Of a stretch of 18,630 nucleotides of DNA, positions 10,039 to 17,382 are shown piece by piece (position 1 is the first letter of the stretch; every line of letters starts with the position of its first letter). The translations under genes were made by a program, and so were the position numbers. The notes under the pieces are model-generated. The model had not been told where the DNA came from. It was given only the letters and a program-made list of their open reading frames with translations, and ran no database searches. Location of the stretch: positions 1 through 18,630 of the forward strand of contig CAINCZ010000126.1 of NCBI GenBank assembly GCA_903847195.1. Direction: 5' to 3'. The stretch comes from an uncultured Acidobacteriota bacterium. Its GTDB lineage: Bacteria > Acidobacteriota > Terriglobia > Terriglobales > CAINCZ01.

Positions 10039-11313
10039 TCAGTACTCTTCCACCGAAAGCCGCGTCGCGCCGTACTGGTTAATGGCCCCGCCGATCATCT
10101 GGTAGGTAAGCCGCGCCGCCTCGCGCGCGTCGTACACTACGCTGCCACGGTCGGCCGTGAGCACCGGGCCGATCTTCTCCATCCCGATCACCCGCGCCGG
10201 CTTGGGCAGATGGATGAACGCGTCGTTGATGCCGCAACTGGCGACCGCGTTCGCCCGCGGCGACATGAAGGTGAGCGAACCCTCGATCCTGCCGTCGCCA
10301 CCGTGCGTCCAGATCACCATGGAACCCTTGACGCCCAGTTCTTCGCAGGCGTCCAGCGTCTCCATCAGCACCGACTCCGGAATGCCGCCGCCGTACTTGG
10401 TCATCACCACGCCGTCGGCATGGAGCACCTCGCGAACCAGCGTCGAGGTCATAATGGCATTGCGCTTCCGCTCGGCCTCGTTCTCGGCGGCGATGATGGC
10501 GACCACCCCGGCAAAGTCCAGATCGACACCGTGCCGCCGATAAAGCTCCAGCACCATCGGATGGTTCTGGATGAAGTACGTTTCACCGCCGAAGTTCCAG
10601 TAAGGCGCAATGATGGCGCCGTCCAGCACCTCGTTGGGATGCATCACCGTCGGCAGTGGATGGCGCACGTTGTCGCCATACAACACCGGCTCGTCGGCTT
10701 CCGTCGGACGCTGCTGCGAAGCCACGGTGAATACATAGGCTACGCGCGGCAAGCCGACAGCCGATTTCGCTGCTGGGTCGTATATCTCCACCGCATCCGG
10801 CTCAACGCGGGATGCAGCCTCACCCAGGTAGGCCGCCGCCCTCGCCCCGGCCTCCTTCAGCGCACGGTAATACGCGGGCTTGCCCACACCTGCGGCCGGA
10901 CGCGAAGTGATGCACACGTTCGCCAACTGCGAATAGGGCGATACTTCGACGCACGGCCCGCTCATGTCGACTACCGGCGCCGAGCGTTCGGGCAGTCCGC
11001 CGATAATCACCACCGCCGTACCGCGCATGACCACGGTCATGCCGTTGCCGGTGCGACCGATCGGCTCGCCCAGCGAGGGAAAATTCACCCGGCCGTCCGG
11101 CTTGTAGCGCGGCTCGAAGACGTCGAAGATGCCGGCGATGCGGCAGTCCTCGCCCGGATTGGCAACTTCAATGCCAATCTCCGCCAACCGGGGGTCGGCA
11201 GCCAGCAGTGCGCGCAACTCTTCGCGGCTCACGGTGAGTCGCCCGCCGCTCACGTGCGTCGCCTCACCAAGCTCGACGCGGTTAACTTTCACCACCTTGC
11301 ATTCAAGCCGCAC
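10039..11313 (-). CDS. grdE: GrdE-like glycine/sarcosine/betaine reductase component B subunit, lacking the cleavage cysteine
   Basis: This 424-aa protein aligns along its full length with the GrdE/GrdG proprotein family, which together with the selenoprotein GrdB forms the substrate-binding component B. Recognisable parts are FDVFEPRYKPDG, the DMSGP segment, LYRRHGVDLDFAGV and the C-terminal GGAINQYGATRLS. In characterised family members an Asn-Cys bond near residue 241 self-cleaves to leave a pyruvoyl-type carbonyl that captures the amino substrate. Here that region reads PYWNFGG (237-243), giving Asn240-Phe241, and no Asn-Cys or Thr-Cys pair exists anywhere in the protein. It therefore should not form the pyruvoyl group in the known way. 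GTG 11313 is chosen: GGGAGG lies 8 nt upstream and the resulting start MRLE matches the family; ATG 11319 sits too close to that site. The start overlaps the end of grdB by 11 bases, implying coupled translation. Confidence 0.85.
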   Translation of the reverse strand: MRLECKVVKVNRVELGEATHVSGGRLTVSREELRALLAADPRLAEIGIEVANPGEDCRIAGIFDVFEPRYKPDGRVNFPSLGEPIGRTGNGMTVVMRGTAVVIIGGLPERSAPVVDMSGPCVEVSPYSQLANVCITSRPAAGVGKPAYYRALKEAGARAAAYLGEAASRVEPDAVEIYDPAAKSAVGLPRVAYVFTVASQQRPTEADEPVLYGDNVRHPLPTVMHPNEVLDGAIIAPYWNFGGETYFIQNHPMVLELYRRHGVDLDFAGVVAIIAAENEAERKRNAIMTSTLVREVLHADGVVMTKYGGGIPESVLMETLDACEELGVKGSMVIWTHGGDGRIEGSLTFMSPRANAVASCGINDAFIHLPKPARVIGMEKIGPVLTADRGSVVYDAREAARLTYQMIGGAINQYGATRLSVEEY

Positions 11314-12601
11314 GGCCATCACCTCCCGTCAACGCGCTCAGGGCCTGATCGACGATCTTGCGCCGCAGCAGTTTCTCCTCTTCGAGGGTCATGCCCGGAT
11401 CGCCCGTCGGATGCAGGACGCTCCGCGACGCGATCACGCGCGGCGACCCCACCATGTTGGCCACTTGCTTCATTGAACAGATTTGCACGGTAGCAATCCC
11501 CGCGCGTTCGATTTCCTTTGCCATCGCTGCACCGCAGCGAGTACTGGTCCCTCAAGTCGAAGTCAGGATGATGGCGTGCACGCCGTCGCCCAGCAACCTC
11601 CGCGCCATCTCCTGCCCCACCTTCTTGGCGTTCGTGAGCGACATCGCCAGCCCCGCCGTGGCGTAGATCGTTGGGTTCAGCTTGCCGAAAACGCCGGCCC
11701 GCTCCAGTTCGCGCATCACCTCCAGCGGCACCAGGCGCTCCGGATCGGCGTTTACGAACTGGTTGTCGTAGCCGCCGTGAAGCACCTCCACCACCTCGCG
11801 CGTCAGGCAACCAACACCCGTAATCGGCACTGAGGTCATGCGGTCGGTGTAGCCGGCGGGCATGCGTTCCGGATTGCCCTTCACCAGCAATCCGCCATCG
11901 GTCACCAGCGCTACCGTTGCCTTGCTGAGTGGCACCGGCAGCTTCACCAGCTCCACGCGATCAAACGATGGCAGGCTGATCTCGCTTTGAAACGGTTGTC
12001 CGGTCAGCTTGGCTACCAGCATGTCCACCGCACGACGAGCGGCGTTGTGCTCGCGGAGCACCGAGCGTTTCATGCCGCTGGGGAAACAGCCCACCTCGGC
12101 CGGACGCAGGATCTGCTCGCCCCGAGCCAGCCGCTGCGCCAGCGGAACCATCGCCGTCAGCGCCTCCTTCATGTAGCGCGCATTCGGCCCCGTGCGCACG
12201 ATCAGTACGTTGTGCCGGAACTGCTCCACGCCTGGGTTCTCTTCGTGCATCCCCGTCAGCGCGGGAATGTTCATCTCCTGTTGCACCGTCGCGCACAACT
12301 GCGCGCAACTCTGACCATAACGGCCCGAGGTGAATGCTGGACCGGCGATCAGCATTTGCGGTCGGTAGGGAGCAACGAGGGCGGCGAGTTGCCGCACCAT
12401 CTCCTCCGGATTCTCTGCAAACGTGTTGTCGCCACAGATTGCCGTCGCCACGATCTGGAACTCGCCGCCCAGCAGTTCCTCGACCAGCCTCCCCGGTCCA
12501 ACTGCACCTTCGCGCATCTGCGGCGGAACACCGGCTTTGTCCTCGCCGCCAATCTGCCCGAAGAACTGATTTACGTAGTGAACAACTCTTATCTTCTCCA
12601 T
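11303..12601 (-). CDS. grdB: Selenoprotein GrdB-like reductase component B subunit (selenocysteine at an in-frame UGA)
   Basis: A 432-aa protein is obtained when the in-frame TGA at 11554-11552 is read as selenocysteine 350. Without this the gene appears as two frames of 349 and 82 residues in the same phase. Sequence before it (HAIILTST) and after it (U-GTSTRCGAAM-KEIE pattern) matches the conserved GrdB/GrdF/GrdH active-site region. The family motif is U-x-x-C-x-x-C; here it is U-x-x-S-x-x-C. The N-terminus MEKIRVVHYVNQFFGQIGGE is strongly GrdB-like, and the total length fits the usual 430-440. In known systems GrdB cleaves the C-N bond of the bound substrate and passes the carboxymethyl group to the selenol of GrdA. 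AAGGGG precedes ATG 12601 and overlaps the stop of the upstream carrier gene; grdE overlaps downstream. Which of glycine, sarcosine, betaine or another compound is used cannot be told. Confidence 0.92.
11524..11554 (-). promoter_or_regulatory. SECIS-like element with selenocysteine UGA codon of grdB
   Basis: In the mRNA direction, UGA (11554-11552) is followed by 11 bases and then a perfect 7-bp stem UCGCUGC/GCAGCGA with the tight loop GGU (11540-11524). Bacterial SECIS elements are hairpins lying directly 3' of UGA, inside the coding sequence, with G residues in the apical loop that bind SelB. Position, stem and loop Gs all fit. The stem-loop is also constrained by the encoded residues, so folding alone is not proof. 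Confidence 0.7.
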
Positions 12602-12612
12602 GTTTTCGCCCC

Positions 12613-14010
12613 TTATTTGGCCGGTCCGGAACCGGCCGCCACCGCGACCGCTTCGGAAGGCGGAGCCTGCATCGCTTCTTTTCCGAGAATCCGCCGATGC
12701 ACGCGCCCTAACAGGAAAACGCAGACTGCCATGATCGCCGGTGAAATCGCCAGCACGCCGTACAGGTGCTGCGTCTTCATGCCGCTGGCCATTACCAGGC
12801 CGCCCACCAGCGGTCCCATGGTGGCGCCGACCTTGGCAATCGCCGATGCAATGCCCGTGCCGTTGCTGCGATAGGCGCTCGGGTAGAAGATGCCGGCGAT
12901 GCTGTGCATGCCGTTATGCCCACCCGTCACGAAGAAGCCCACCAGCGGATAGAACATGAAGAATGCACTGTGGCTCAATCCGCCAAAGGCCGCGATCAGC
13001 AGCACCGGTACCGCCAGCAGCGGCATGAGGCTGACCGAGATCGCGCCGAAGCGGTCGGTGAAGCGCATCAGCAACAACGCTGCAATCGCACCGGCGCACG
13101 ACTGCGCCGAGCCCGCCCAGGCCGCGTCGGTGCGCGAGAAGCTCAGCGCCTCGAAGATCATCGGCGTCCAGCTGGAGATGCAGAACGTGGTCAGCGAACT
13201 GCACACATATCCAACCCAGAGCAGCGGCGTAATATAGCGCAACTCGCCGCGGAAGAGCAGATTGAACTTGAACTTCCTCCCCTGTCCGCATTCGTCGCCC
13301 AGCACAAATCGCGTCTCGGAGTTTACTCCGCACTGCGGCGAGAGCTTGCCGACGATCTTGGCCACCAACTCCGGCTTCAGCCCTTTGCTGGCTAGAAACC
13401 GGATCGACTCGGGCAGGAAGGCCACTAACAGCAGCATGCCCACCAGGCTGAAGATGCCGCCGAAGTAAAACACCGCGCGCCAACCGTAGCGCGGGATCAA
13501 CCAAATCGCGATCGGCCCGCACAGCACGGTGCCGGTCGAGTAGCCCAGCATGTTCAGCGTCACCATCGTCGAGCGAAAGCGCTTCGGCGAGTATTCGATG
13601 TTCAGCGCCCAGATCAGCGGCAGAAAGCCGCCCGTCGCCATGCCGTCGAGCACGCGCAGGATGATGAACTCTCGGTAGCTGTTGGCATAGGCCAGCGCCA
13701 GCGTCATGACGCCGAACCAGCACGCCGCCAGGATCGTCGCCTTGCGTCGCCCAATGCGGTCGCCGAGGTATCCGAAGACAAACGCGCCGATGATCGTACC
13801 GAACAGTCCGGCGCTGAAGATGTTGCCCATCATGATCCGGCTGAACTTGAACGCCGGAGACAGGTATGGAGCAGCGTAGGCGATAACCGTGATGTCAAAG
13901 GCGTCAAAGAAAGTGACGAGCCACGAGATGACGATCAGGCGTACGAGGAAGCTGCTGATTTTCTGTTTTTCAACGATCGTGGAAATGTCGATAACGTTGG
14001 CTGCAGCCAT
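12613..14010 (-). CDS. MFS carrier of the aromatic-acid:H+ symporter (AAHS) type within the Grd cluster
   Basis: This 465-aa, 12-span MFS protein resembles PcaK-type symporters: the first helix carries the DAFDITVIAYAAP motif (DGFD-like in PcaK), followed by GYLGDRIGRRKATI as MFS motif A at the helix 2-3 loop, and LPESIRFL at the end of helix 6. GGAGGA precedes ATG 14010. It lies between grdA and grdB, with only 11 bases to grdB, so it very likely imports the substrate of the reductase or exports its product. Clostridial betaine reductase clusters carry BCCT-type betaine carriers instead, so a carboxylate carrier points to a different compound; that is inference. AAHS members also carry non-aromatic acids, so the name does not fix the substrate. 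Confidence 0.85.
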   Translation of the reverse strand: MAAANVIDISTIVEKQKISSFLVRLIVISWLVTFFDAFDITVIAYAAPYLSPAFKFSRIMMGNIFSAGLFGTIIGAFVFGYLGDRIGRRKATILAACWFGVMTLALAYANSYREFIILRVLDGMATGGFLPLIWALNIEYSPKRFRSTMVTLNMLGYSTGTVLCGPIAIWLIPRYGWRAVFYFGGIFSLVGMLLLVAFLPESIRFLASKGLKPELVAKIVGKLSPQCGVNSETRFVLGDECGQGRKFKFNLLFRGELRYITPLLWVGYVCSSLTTFCISSWTPMIFEALSFSRTDAAWAGSAQSCAGAIAALLLMRFTDRFGAISVSLMPLLAVPVLLIAAFGGLSHSAFFMFYPLVGFFVTGGHNGMHSIAGIFYPSAYRSNGTGIASAIAKVGATMGPLVGGLVMASGMKTQHLYGVLAISPAIMAVCVFLLGRVHRRILGKEAMQAPPSEAVAVAAGSGPAK

Positions 14011-14120
14011 CTGCGAATTCCTCCGATGAACTTAGGGCCGTCGATCTGTATTGCCCGTCCGTGCTGCCTGCGCTGTGGCGCGCCCCGGCGATCAGGAAAT
14101 CCCGTGGCTGCCGTTACAGC

Positions 14121-14142
14121 AAAAGGGCCGACTATGCGGCCC
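14121..14142 (-). terminator. Intrinsic terminator immediately after grdA
   Basis: Five bases beyond the grdA stop, in the minus direction, a perfect 6-bp stem GGGCCG (14142-14137) and CGGCCC (14130-14125) with loop CATAGT is followed by TTTTGCT. Short but canonical. It would end or attenuate the thioredoxin-grdC-grdA transcript before the carrier, grdB and grdE. The 114 bases from here to the carrier gene hold no other clear signal beyond its ribosome site. Confidence 0.65.
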
Positions 14143-14147
14143 CTCTG

Positions 14148-14612
14148 CTAGTTCTGACTCGTGCGCTGCCGTATGTCCTGAAACTTCTGCGCGACTTCGT
14201 CCGTGTCCACGATCATGGCGACGATGCCCGCCGACTCTTCGTAGACCGCTTCTGGAACCGCTGCGCGGACCACCGGCTCAAGGATGTGATAGACATGGAG
14301 TCCTAACTGGACTCCGGCCAATGGACCTGCAAAGCTCGGATCACCCGTCGTCAAGGTCTCAGCTGCGATTTCCGCGCCTTCGATGTCGCTGGCTCCGAGC
14401 ACCACCAGGAGGTTGTCCTTCCCGTGCTGCTCAGCCAGGATCTTGATCCGGGTCTGGCTTTCAAAGTCCATCGTGCCTGCGGCCGTTCAAACAAAGCACT
14501 CGGTCGTCATGTAGGCGACCTCGCCTCCGGCCGCGCTCACGCACTGCGCGATCGCAGGTCCGGGAACGCCGTCGCGTTCGCCTACGATAATGACCTTTTT
14601 TCCCTGGAACAT
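14148..14612 (-). CDS. grdA: Selenoprotein GrdA, glycine reductase complex component A
   Basis: Reading the in-frame TGA at 14489-14487 as selenocysteine gives a 154-aa protein with Sec42 in the conserved context TECFVU-TAAG, a C-x-x-U redox motif. Known GrdAs are about 157-159 aa with Sec near position 44. The second half has the family segment [20 protein letters not shown]. GrdA receives a carboxymethyl group on selenium from component B and hands it, as a reduced acetyl donor, to component C; thioredoxin re-reduces it. ATG 14612 has GGAGGAG 7 nt upstream and encodes the typical start [12 protein letters not shown] standard ORF caller starts the gene at a Met after the UGA and loses the active site. 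The gene lies 67 bases after grdC, and a terminator follows. Confidence 0.96.
14487..14489 (-). other. Selenocysteine UGA codon of grdA
   Basis: The UGA is bracketed by GTG-AGC upstream sequence coding for the conserved N-terminal domain and by TAAG coding sequence downstream in the same frame. I could not draw a long SECIS hairpin after it; only a short GCC/GGC stem with loop GCA lies just downstream. Identification rests on the protein context, which is unambiguous for this family. Confidence 0.93.
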
Positions 14613-14679
14613 GTTTTTTCTCCTCCGTTGACAATTAAAACCGACTGCTGCTGCATCTACTTACATACTCACAAGCTGA

Positions 14680-16137
14680 CTACTTTCCCGCCACCGCCGG
14701 ATTCTTCTCCAGCAGGAACGACAAGCCATCCGACAACTGCGACATTCGCCCCAGGAACAAGCTGCCCTTGGCCACGAACATCGCATTCTTCATCCGCCCG
14801 GCCTTCATTGCTTCCATGGCATGGCCCAGGAACGGAACCGCCGCCGGAATGTGTCCCTGCGTCGACGAATAACCGGGCATACCGCGCTCGCGCACGAATT
14901 TATCGATATCCGCGCGGTCGATTTCCTTCCGGATCGCCGCCAGCGCCGCCATGATCTTGTAATTCGTCAGCGGTGTGTTGCCGCTGCCCGCCGGCAGTGT
15001 GATTTCCGGATTCTGCATCTCGGTGGCGTACTTCTCCACGTCCAGCATGCGCATCCCGACGTGCTCCAGCGGCTTCACCACGAGCGAGGTCATGATCTCC
15101 TGCTGGCTGCTGGCGGCGCCGATGGGATGTTTGCCGATCACGTCGAGGCGGATGATCGGGCTCACGCCGTCATCGCGCGTGAGCAGGAACGCCATTGCGC
15201 CCAGCACGTCTTCCAGGATCGGCATATCGTGTTTCAGGTGCCCGGTATATTTCATGCCGATCTTGCCCAGGCAGCCGCCGCCGAGCACCACCACGCGCTC
15301 AAACACTCCGGCATGAACCATGCAGGCCGCGTCCACAATTGCGTGCAGCGGGGCGGCACAGAAAGCCTTCACATCATGACCCGAGGCGTTCAGGCAGCCG
15401 CACATCTCACCGATAGCCTTGGCCATGCTGCCGCCGCCGCGGTTGTATCGGTCGCCGCACGCCTCTTCCGAGCAGCTGACGAGAAAATCAACGTCGGTCG
15501 GGGCCAACCCTGCACGCTTCAGCAGATGACGCAGCGCCAGTGCCCCGCTGGCCTTGGTCAGCAGGTTCTCCATCAGCACGTGCGCCTTAAGCGTGTCGTC
15601 CTGCTCATGGTCGCGGCGCAAGTAACCCACGGCCTTGCCGCCGCAATAGAGCGGCAGTGCGCCCTCTTTGCTCGCCTTCTCCTGAATGCTCTCCGCCGTC
15701 GCCGTGCCAGTAAGCTTCTTCAGGTCGCGTTCGTTCATCAAGGCACTGCCGGCGGACTTCGCCATCAGCAGCTCCGCGAACTCCGGCGTCAGGTGCACCA
15801 ATTCAAAATCATCGGCCGCCTTCAGCCACGCGTAGAATTCTTCCTCCGGCATGATCTCGCCGAAAGGCCCCGTGCGGCTGGCGTTCGTGCAACCATGCCG
15901 GTACCAGGGCTGCGGTATATCGTGCAGTTGGTCGGGATACAAGTTGCCGATGAACACCTGGTTCGGCGGATACGCCATCGCCTCGCCAAAGCTGCGCAGG
16001 TGAGATTCAATCTGCTGGAGGAGCTCAGGATCGGGATTGCATGGCGACCCTAGATCGCGTATTGGCTTCGAACCGTAGCGCACAAAGCTCGGCACATGTG
16101 CCAGAGCGTAGGCGCAGTCTTTAACGACCACCGTCAT
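14680..16137 (-). CDS. grdC: Glycine reductase complex component C subunit GrdC
   Basis: This 485-aa cytoplasmic protein matches GrdC, the larger, FabH/thiolase-like subunit of component C, which accepts the acetyl group from selenoprotein A. Typical regions are the N-terminal KDCAYALAHVPSFVRYG, PNQVFIGNLYPDQL, FGEIMPEEEF, the Cys-containing FLVSCSEEACGDRYNRGGG and the late GYSSTQGHIPAAVPFLGHA. Length is close to the usual 510. ATG 16137 is chosen because GGGGG lies 7 nt before it; the ATG two codons upstream touches that site. The gene follows thioredoxin at 17 bases. Its normal partner GrdD, a PlsX-like subunit that releases acetyl phosphate, is not found in the window. Confidence 0.95.
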   Translation of the reverse strand: MTVVVKDCAYALAHVPSFVRYGSKPIRDLGSPCNPDPELLQQIESHLRSFGEAMAYPPNQVFIGNLYPDQLHDIPQPWYRHGCTNASRTGPFGEIMPEEEFYAWLKAADDFELVHLTPEFAELLMAKSAGSALMNERDLKKLTGTATAESIQEKASKEGALPLYCGGKAVGYLRRDHEQDDTLKAHVLMENLLTKASGALALRHLLKRAGLAPTDVDFLVSCSEEACGDRYNRGGGSMAKAIGEMCGCLNASGHDVKAFCAAPLHAIVDAACMVHAGVFERVVVLGGGCLGKIGMKYTGHLKHDMPILEDVLGAMAFLLTRDDGVSPIIRLDVIGKHPIGAASSQQEIMTSLVVKPLEHVGMRMLDVEKYATEMQNPEITLPAGSGNTPLTNYKIMAALAAIRKEIDRADIDKFVRERGMPGYSSTQGHIPAAVPFLGHAMEAMKAGRMKNAMFVAKGSLFLGRMSQLSDGLSFLLEKNPAVAGK

Positions 16138-16154
16138 GGGCATTCCCCCGGGTC

Positions 16155-16475
16155 TCAGACCAGCATCTTCTGGATCGACTCTTCAATTGTCTGGATGGAT
16201 ACGCTGTTGCCGGAAATGCGCCCACACTCCTGCCCGCCTTTGTAGAAGAGGAATGTCGGCAGCGCGAGCACCTTCAACTCCAGGCAGAGCCGGCGGTTCT
16301 TCGGCGCCTCCACCTTGGTGACCTTCACCTGACCGCGGTATTTCTCACCCAGTGCAGCCACATCCGGCATCAACGCCAGGCATGGACCGCACTGTGGTCC
16401 CCAAAAGTCCACTACCACCGGAAGATCGGAGCCCACAACCTCCGCAGCGAACGTCTCCTTACCCACTTCGATCAA
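16155..16475 (-). CDS. Grd-associated thioredoxin with C-G-P-C active site
   Basis: This 106-aa thioredoxin is the probable electron donor to selenoprotein A and component B. The active site reads DFWGPQCGPCLALMP, with Cys29 and Cys32; the Trp sits four residues before Cys29 rather than directly before it, as in the thioredoxins of clostridial glycine reductase operons, which read WG-x-x-C-x-P-C. The cis-Pro is in VLALPTFLF. TTG 16475 is preferred: GGAGG lies 7 nt upstream and the resulting protein has the usual thioredoxin length, whereas the longer frame adds 30 residues without similarity. It is the first gene of the Grd cluster. No thioredoxin reductase gene is nearby. Confidence 0.88.
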   Translation of the reverse strand: MIEVGKETFAAEVVGSDLPVVVDFWGPQCGPCLALMPDVAALGEKYRGQVKVTKVEAPKNRRLCLELKVLALPTFLFYKGGQECGRISGNSVSIQTIEESIQKMLV

Positions 16476-16537
16476 TTGGGTGCCTCCCTCGGGCAAGGCC
16501 CGGGCGTCAAAAAAATCATGATTTGCAATGGCTTCAC

Positions 16538-16565
16538 ACTGTACATCAACCCTACGGTAAGTCAA
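16538..16565 (-). promoter_or_regulatory. Candidate sigma-70 promoter of the Grd cluster
   Basis: In the minus direction TTGACT (16565-16560) and TACAGT (16543-16538) are spaced by 16 bases, giving a leader of about 55 nt before the thioredoxin start. A small CGGGC/GCCCG hairpin lies just upstream of the ribosome site. Predicted by eye only. Confidence 0.45.
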
Positions 16566-16656
16566 CCGGACAAGCGTTCGGGGCCGAGGGATGGGGCCGT
16601 CGTTTTGGCGGGAAACTCCATAACATACTGATAAGAAATAAGTTCTGGATTCTATT

Positions 16657-16684
16657 TTGCTTCTGCGCTGCTCCCTGCCATACT
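16657..16684 (+). promoter_or_regulatory. Candidate promoter of the phosphate-transport pair
   Basis: TTGCTT (16657-16662) and CATACT (16679-16684) are spaced by 16 bases and lie about 60 bases before the DUF47 gene. Together with the oppositely directed Grd promoter this makes the 271-base gap 16476-16746 a divergent promoter region. I saw no Pho box. Confidence 0.3.
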
Positions 16685-16746
16685 AATCGACGAGGTTAGA
16701 TGGTTTTTTTTAGACTTGGTGCGCCGTGCACCGAAGGAGCGCAAGA

Positions 16747-17367
16747 GTGCGTTTGATACCGCGAGAAGTAGAGTTCTTTGCGATGTTTGCGGAGATGGCC
16801 AACAACCTGACCGCAGGCGCCAAGGCCATGGTCGATCTTCTCAGCAATGCGCAGAACGGGTCGGAAGTGGCCGCCGGCGCTGCCCGAGTTAAGACTTACG
16901 AGCGGCTCGGTGATGAACTCACCCATAAGGTGATCCGCAAGCTCAACACGACCTTTATCACCCCGTTCGATCGCGAAGACCTGCACCGGTTGGCGTCGTC
17001 GATTGACGACGTGCTGGACTTCCTCAACGCCGCCGCCGAGCGGATGATGCTCTTCAAGATCGTGAACCCTCCGCAGGCCACGCTCCAGTTGGCGCGCATC
17101 ATCGTCCAGCAAAGCCGGGTGCTGACTACGGCCATTGCGGGCCTGGAAAAGAACCAGAAAGTGCTCGAAAACTGCGTCGAGATCAATCGCCTCGAAAACG
17201 AAGCCGACCAGATATGCCGCAAAGCGCTCGGCGACCTGTTCGAGTGCGAAAAGGACCCCATCACCCTGATCAAGATCAAGGAATTGTACGAAGCGCTGGA
17301 GACGGCGACCGACAAAGCTGAAGATGTCGCCAACGTGCTTGAAGCCGTGGTGCTCAAGAACGCCTAA
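16747..17367 (+). CDS. PhoU-like DUF47 protein, partner of the phosphate transporter
   Basis: This 206-aa, mostly helical cytoplasmic protein belongs to the DUF47 (PhoU-like) family, which is commonly encoded next to PiT transporters and thought to regulate them or bind metal-phosphate. GTG 16747 is chosen because AAGGAG lies 7 nt upstream and the product starts RLIPREVEFFAMF, the family pattern. Acidic family positions are seen in HRLASSIDDVLDFL and TATDKAEDVANVLE. It is followed by pit after 15 bases in the same direction. Confidence 0.9.
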   Translation: MRLIPREVEFFAMFAEMANNLTAGAKAMVDLLSNAQNGSEVAAGAARVKTYERLGDELTHKVIRKLNTTFITPFDREDLHRLASSIDDVLDFLNAAAERMMLFKIVNPPQATLQLARIIVQQSRVLTTAIAGLEKNQKVLENCVEINRLENEADQICRKALGDLFECEKDPITLIKIKELYEALETATDKAEDVANVLEAVVLKNA

Positions 17368-17382
17368 GTGAGGGCTTGATTC

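Noticed and set aside
10210..11493. 427-codon plus-strand frame opposite grdE
   Set aside because: Antisense of the GrdE homologue; composition typical of a shadow frame.
11303..11554. grdB read as a pseudogene with a premature stop
   Set aside because: The stop is TGA at the family's selenocysteine site, in frame on both sides, followed by a SECIS-like hairpin, and no other damage is seen.
14821..16053. 410-codon plus-strand frame opposite grdC
   Set aside because: Antisense shadow of a well-conserved gene in GC-rich DNA; His/Arg/Gln-rich with no domain.
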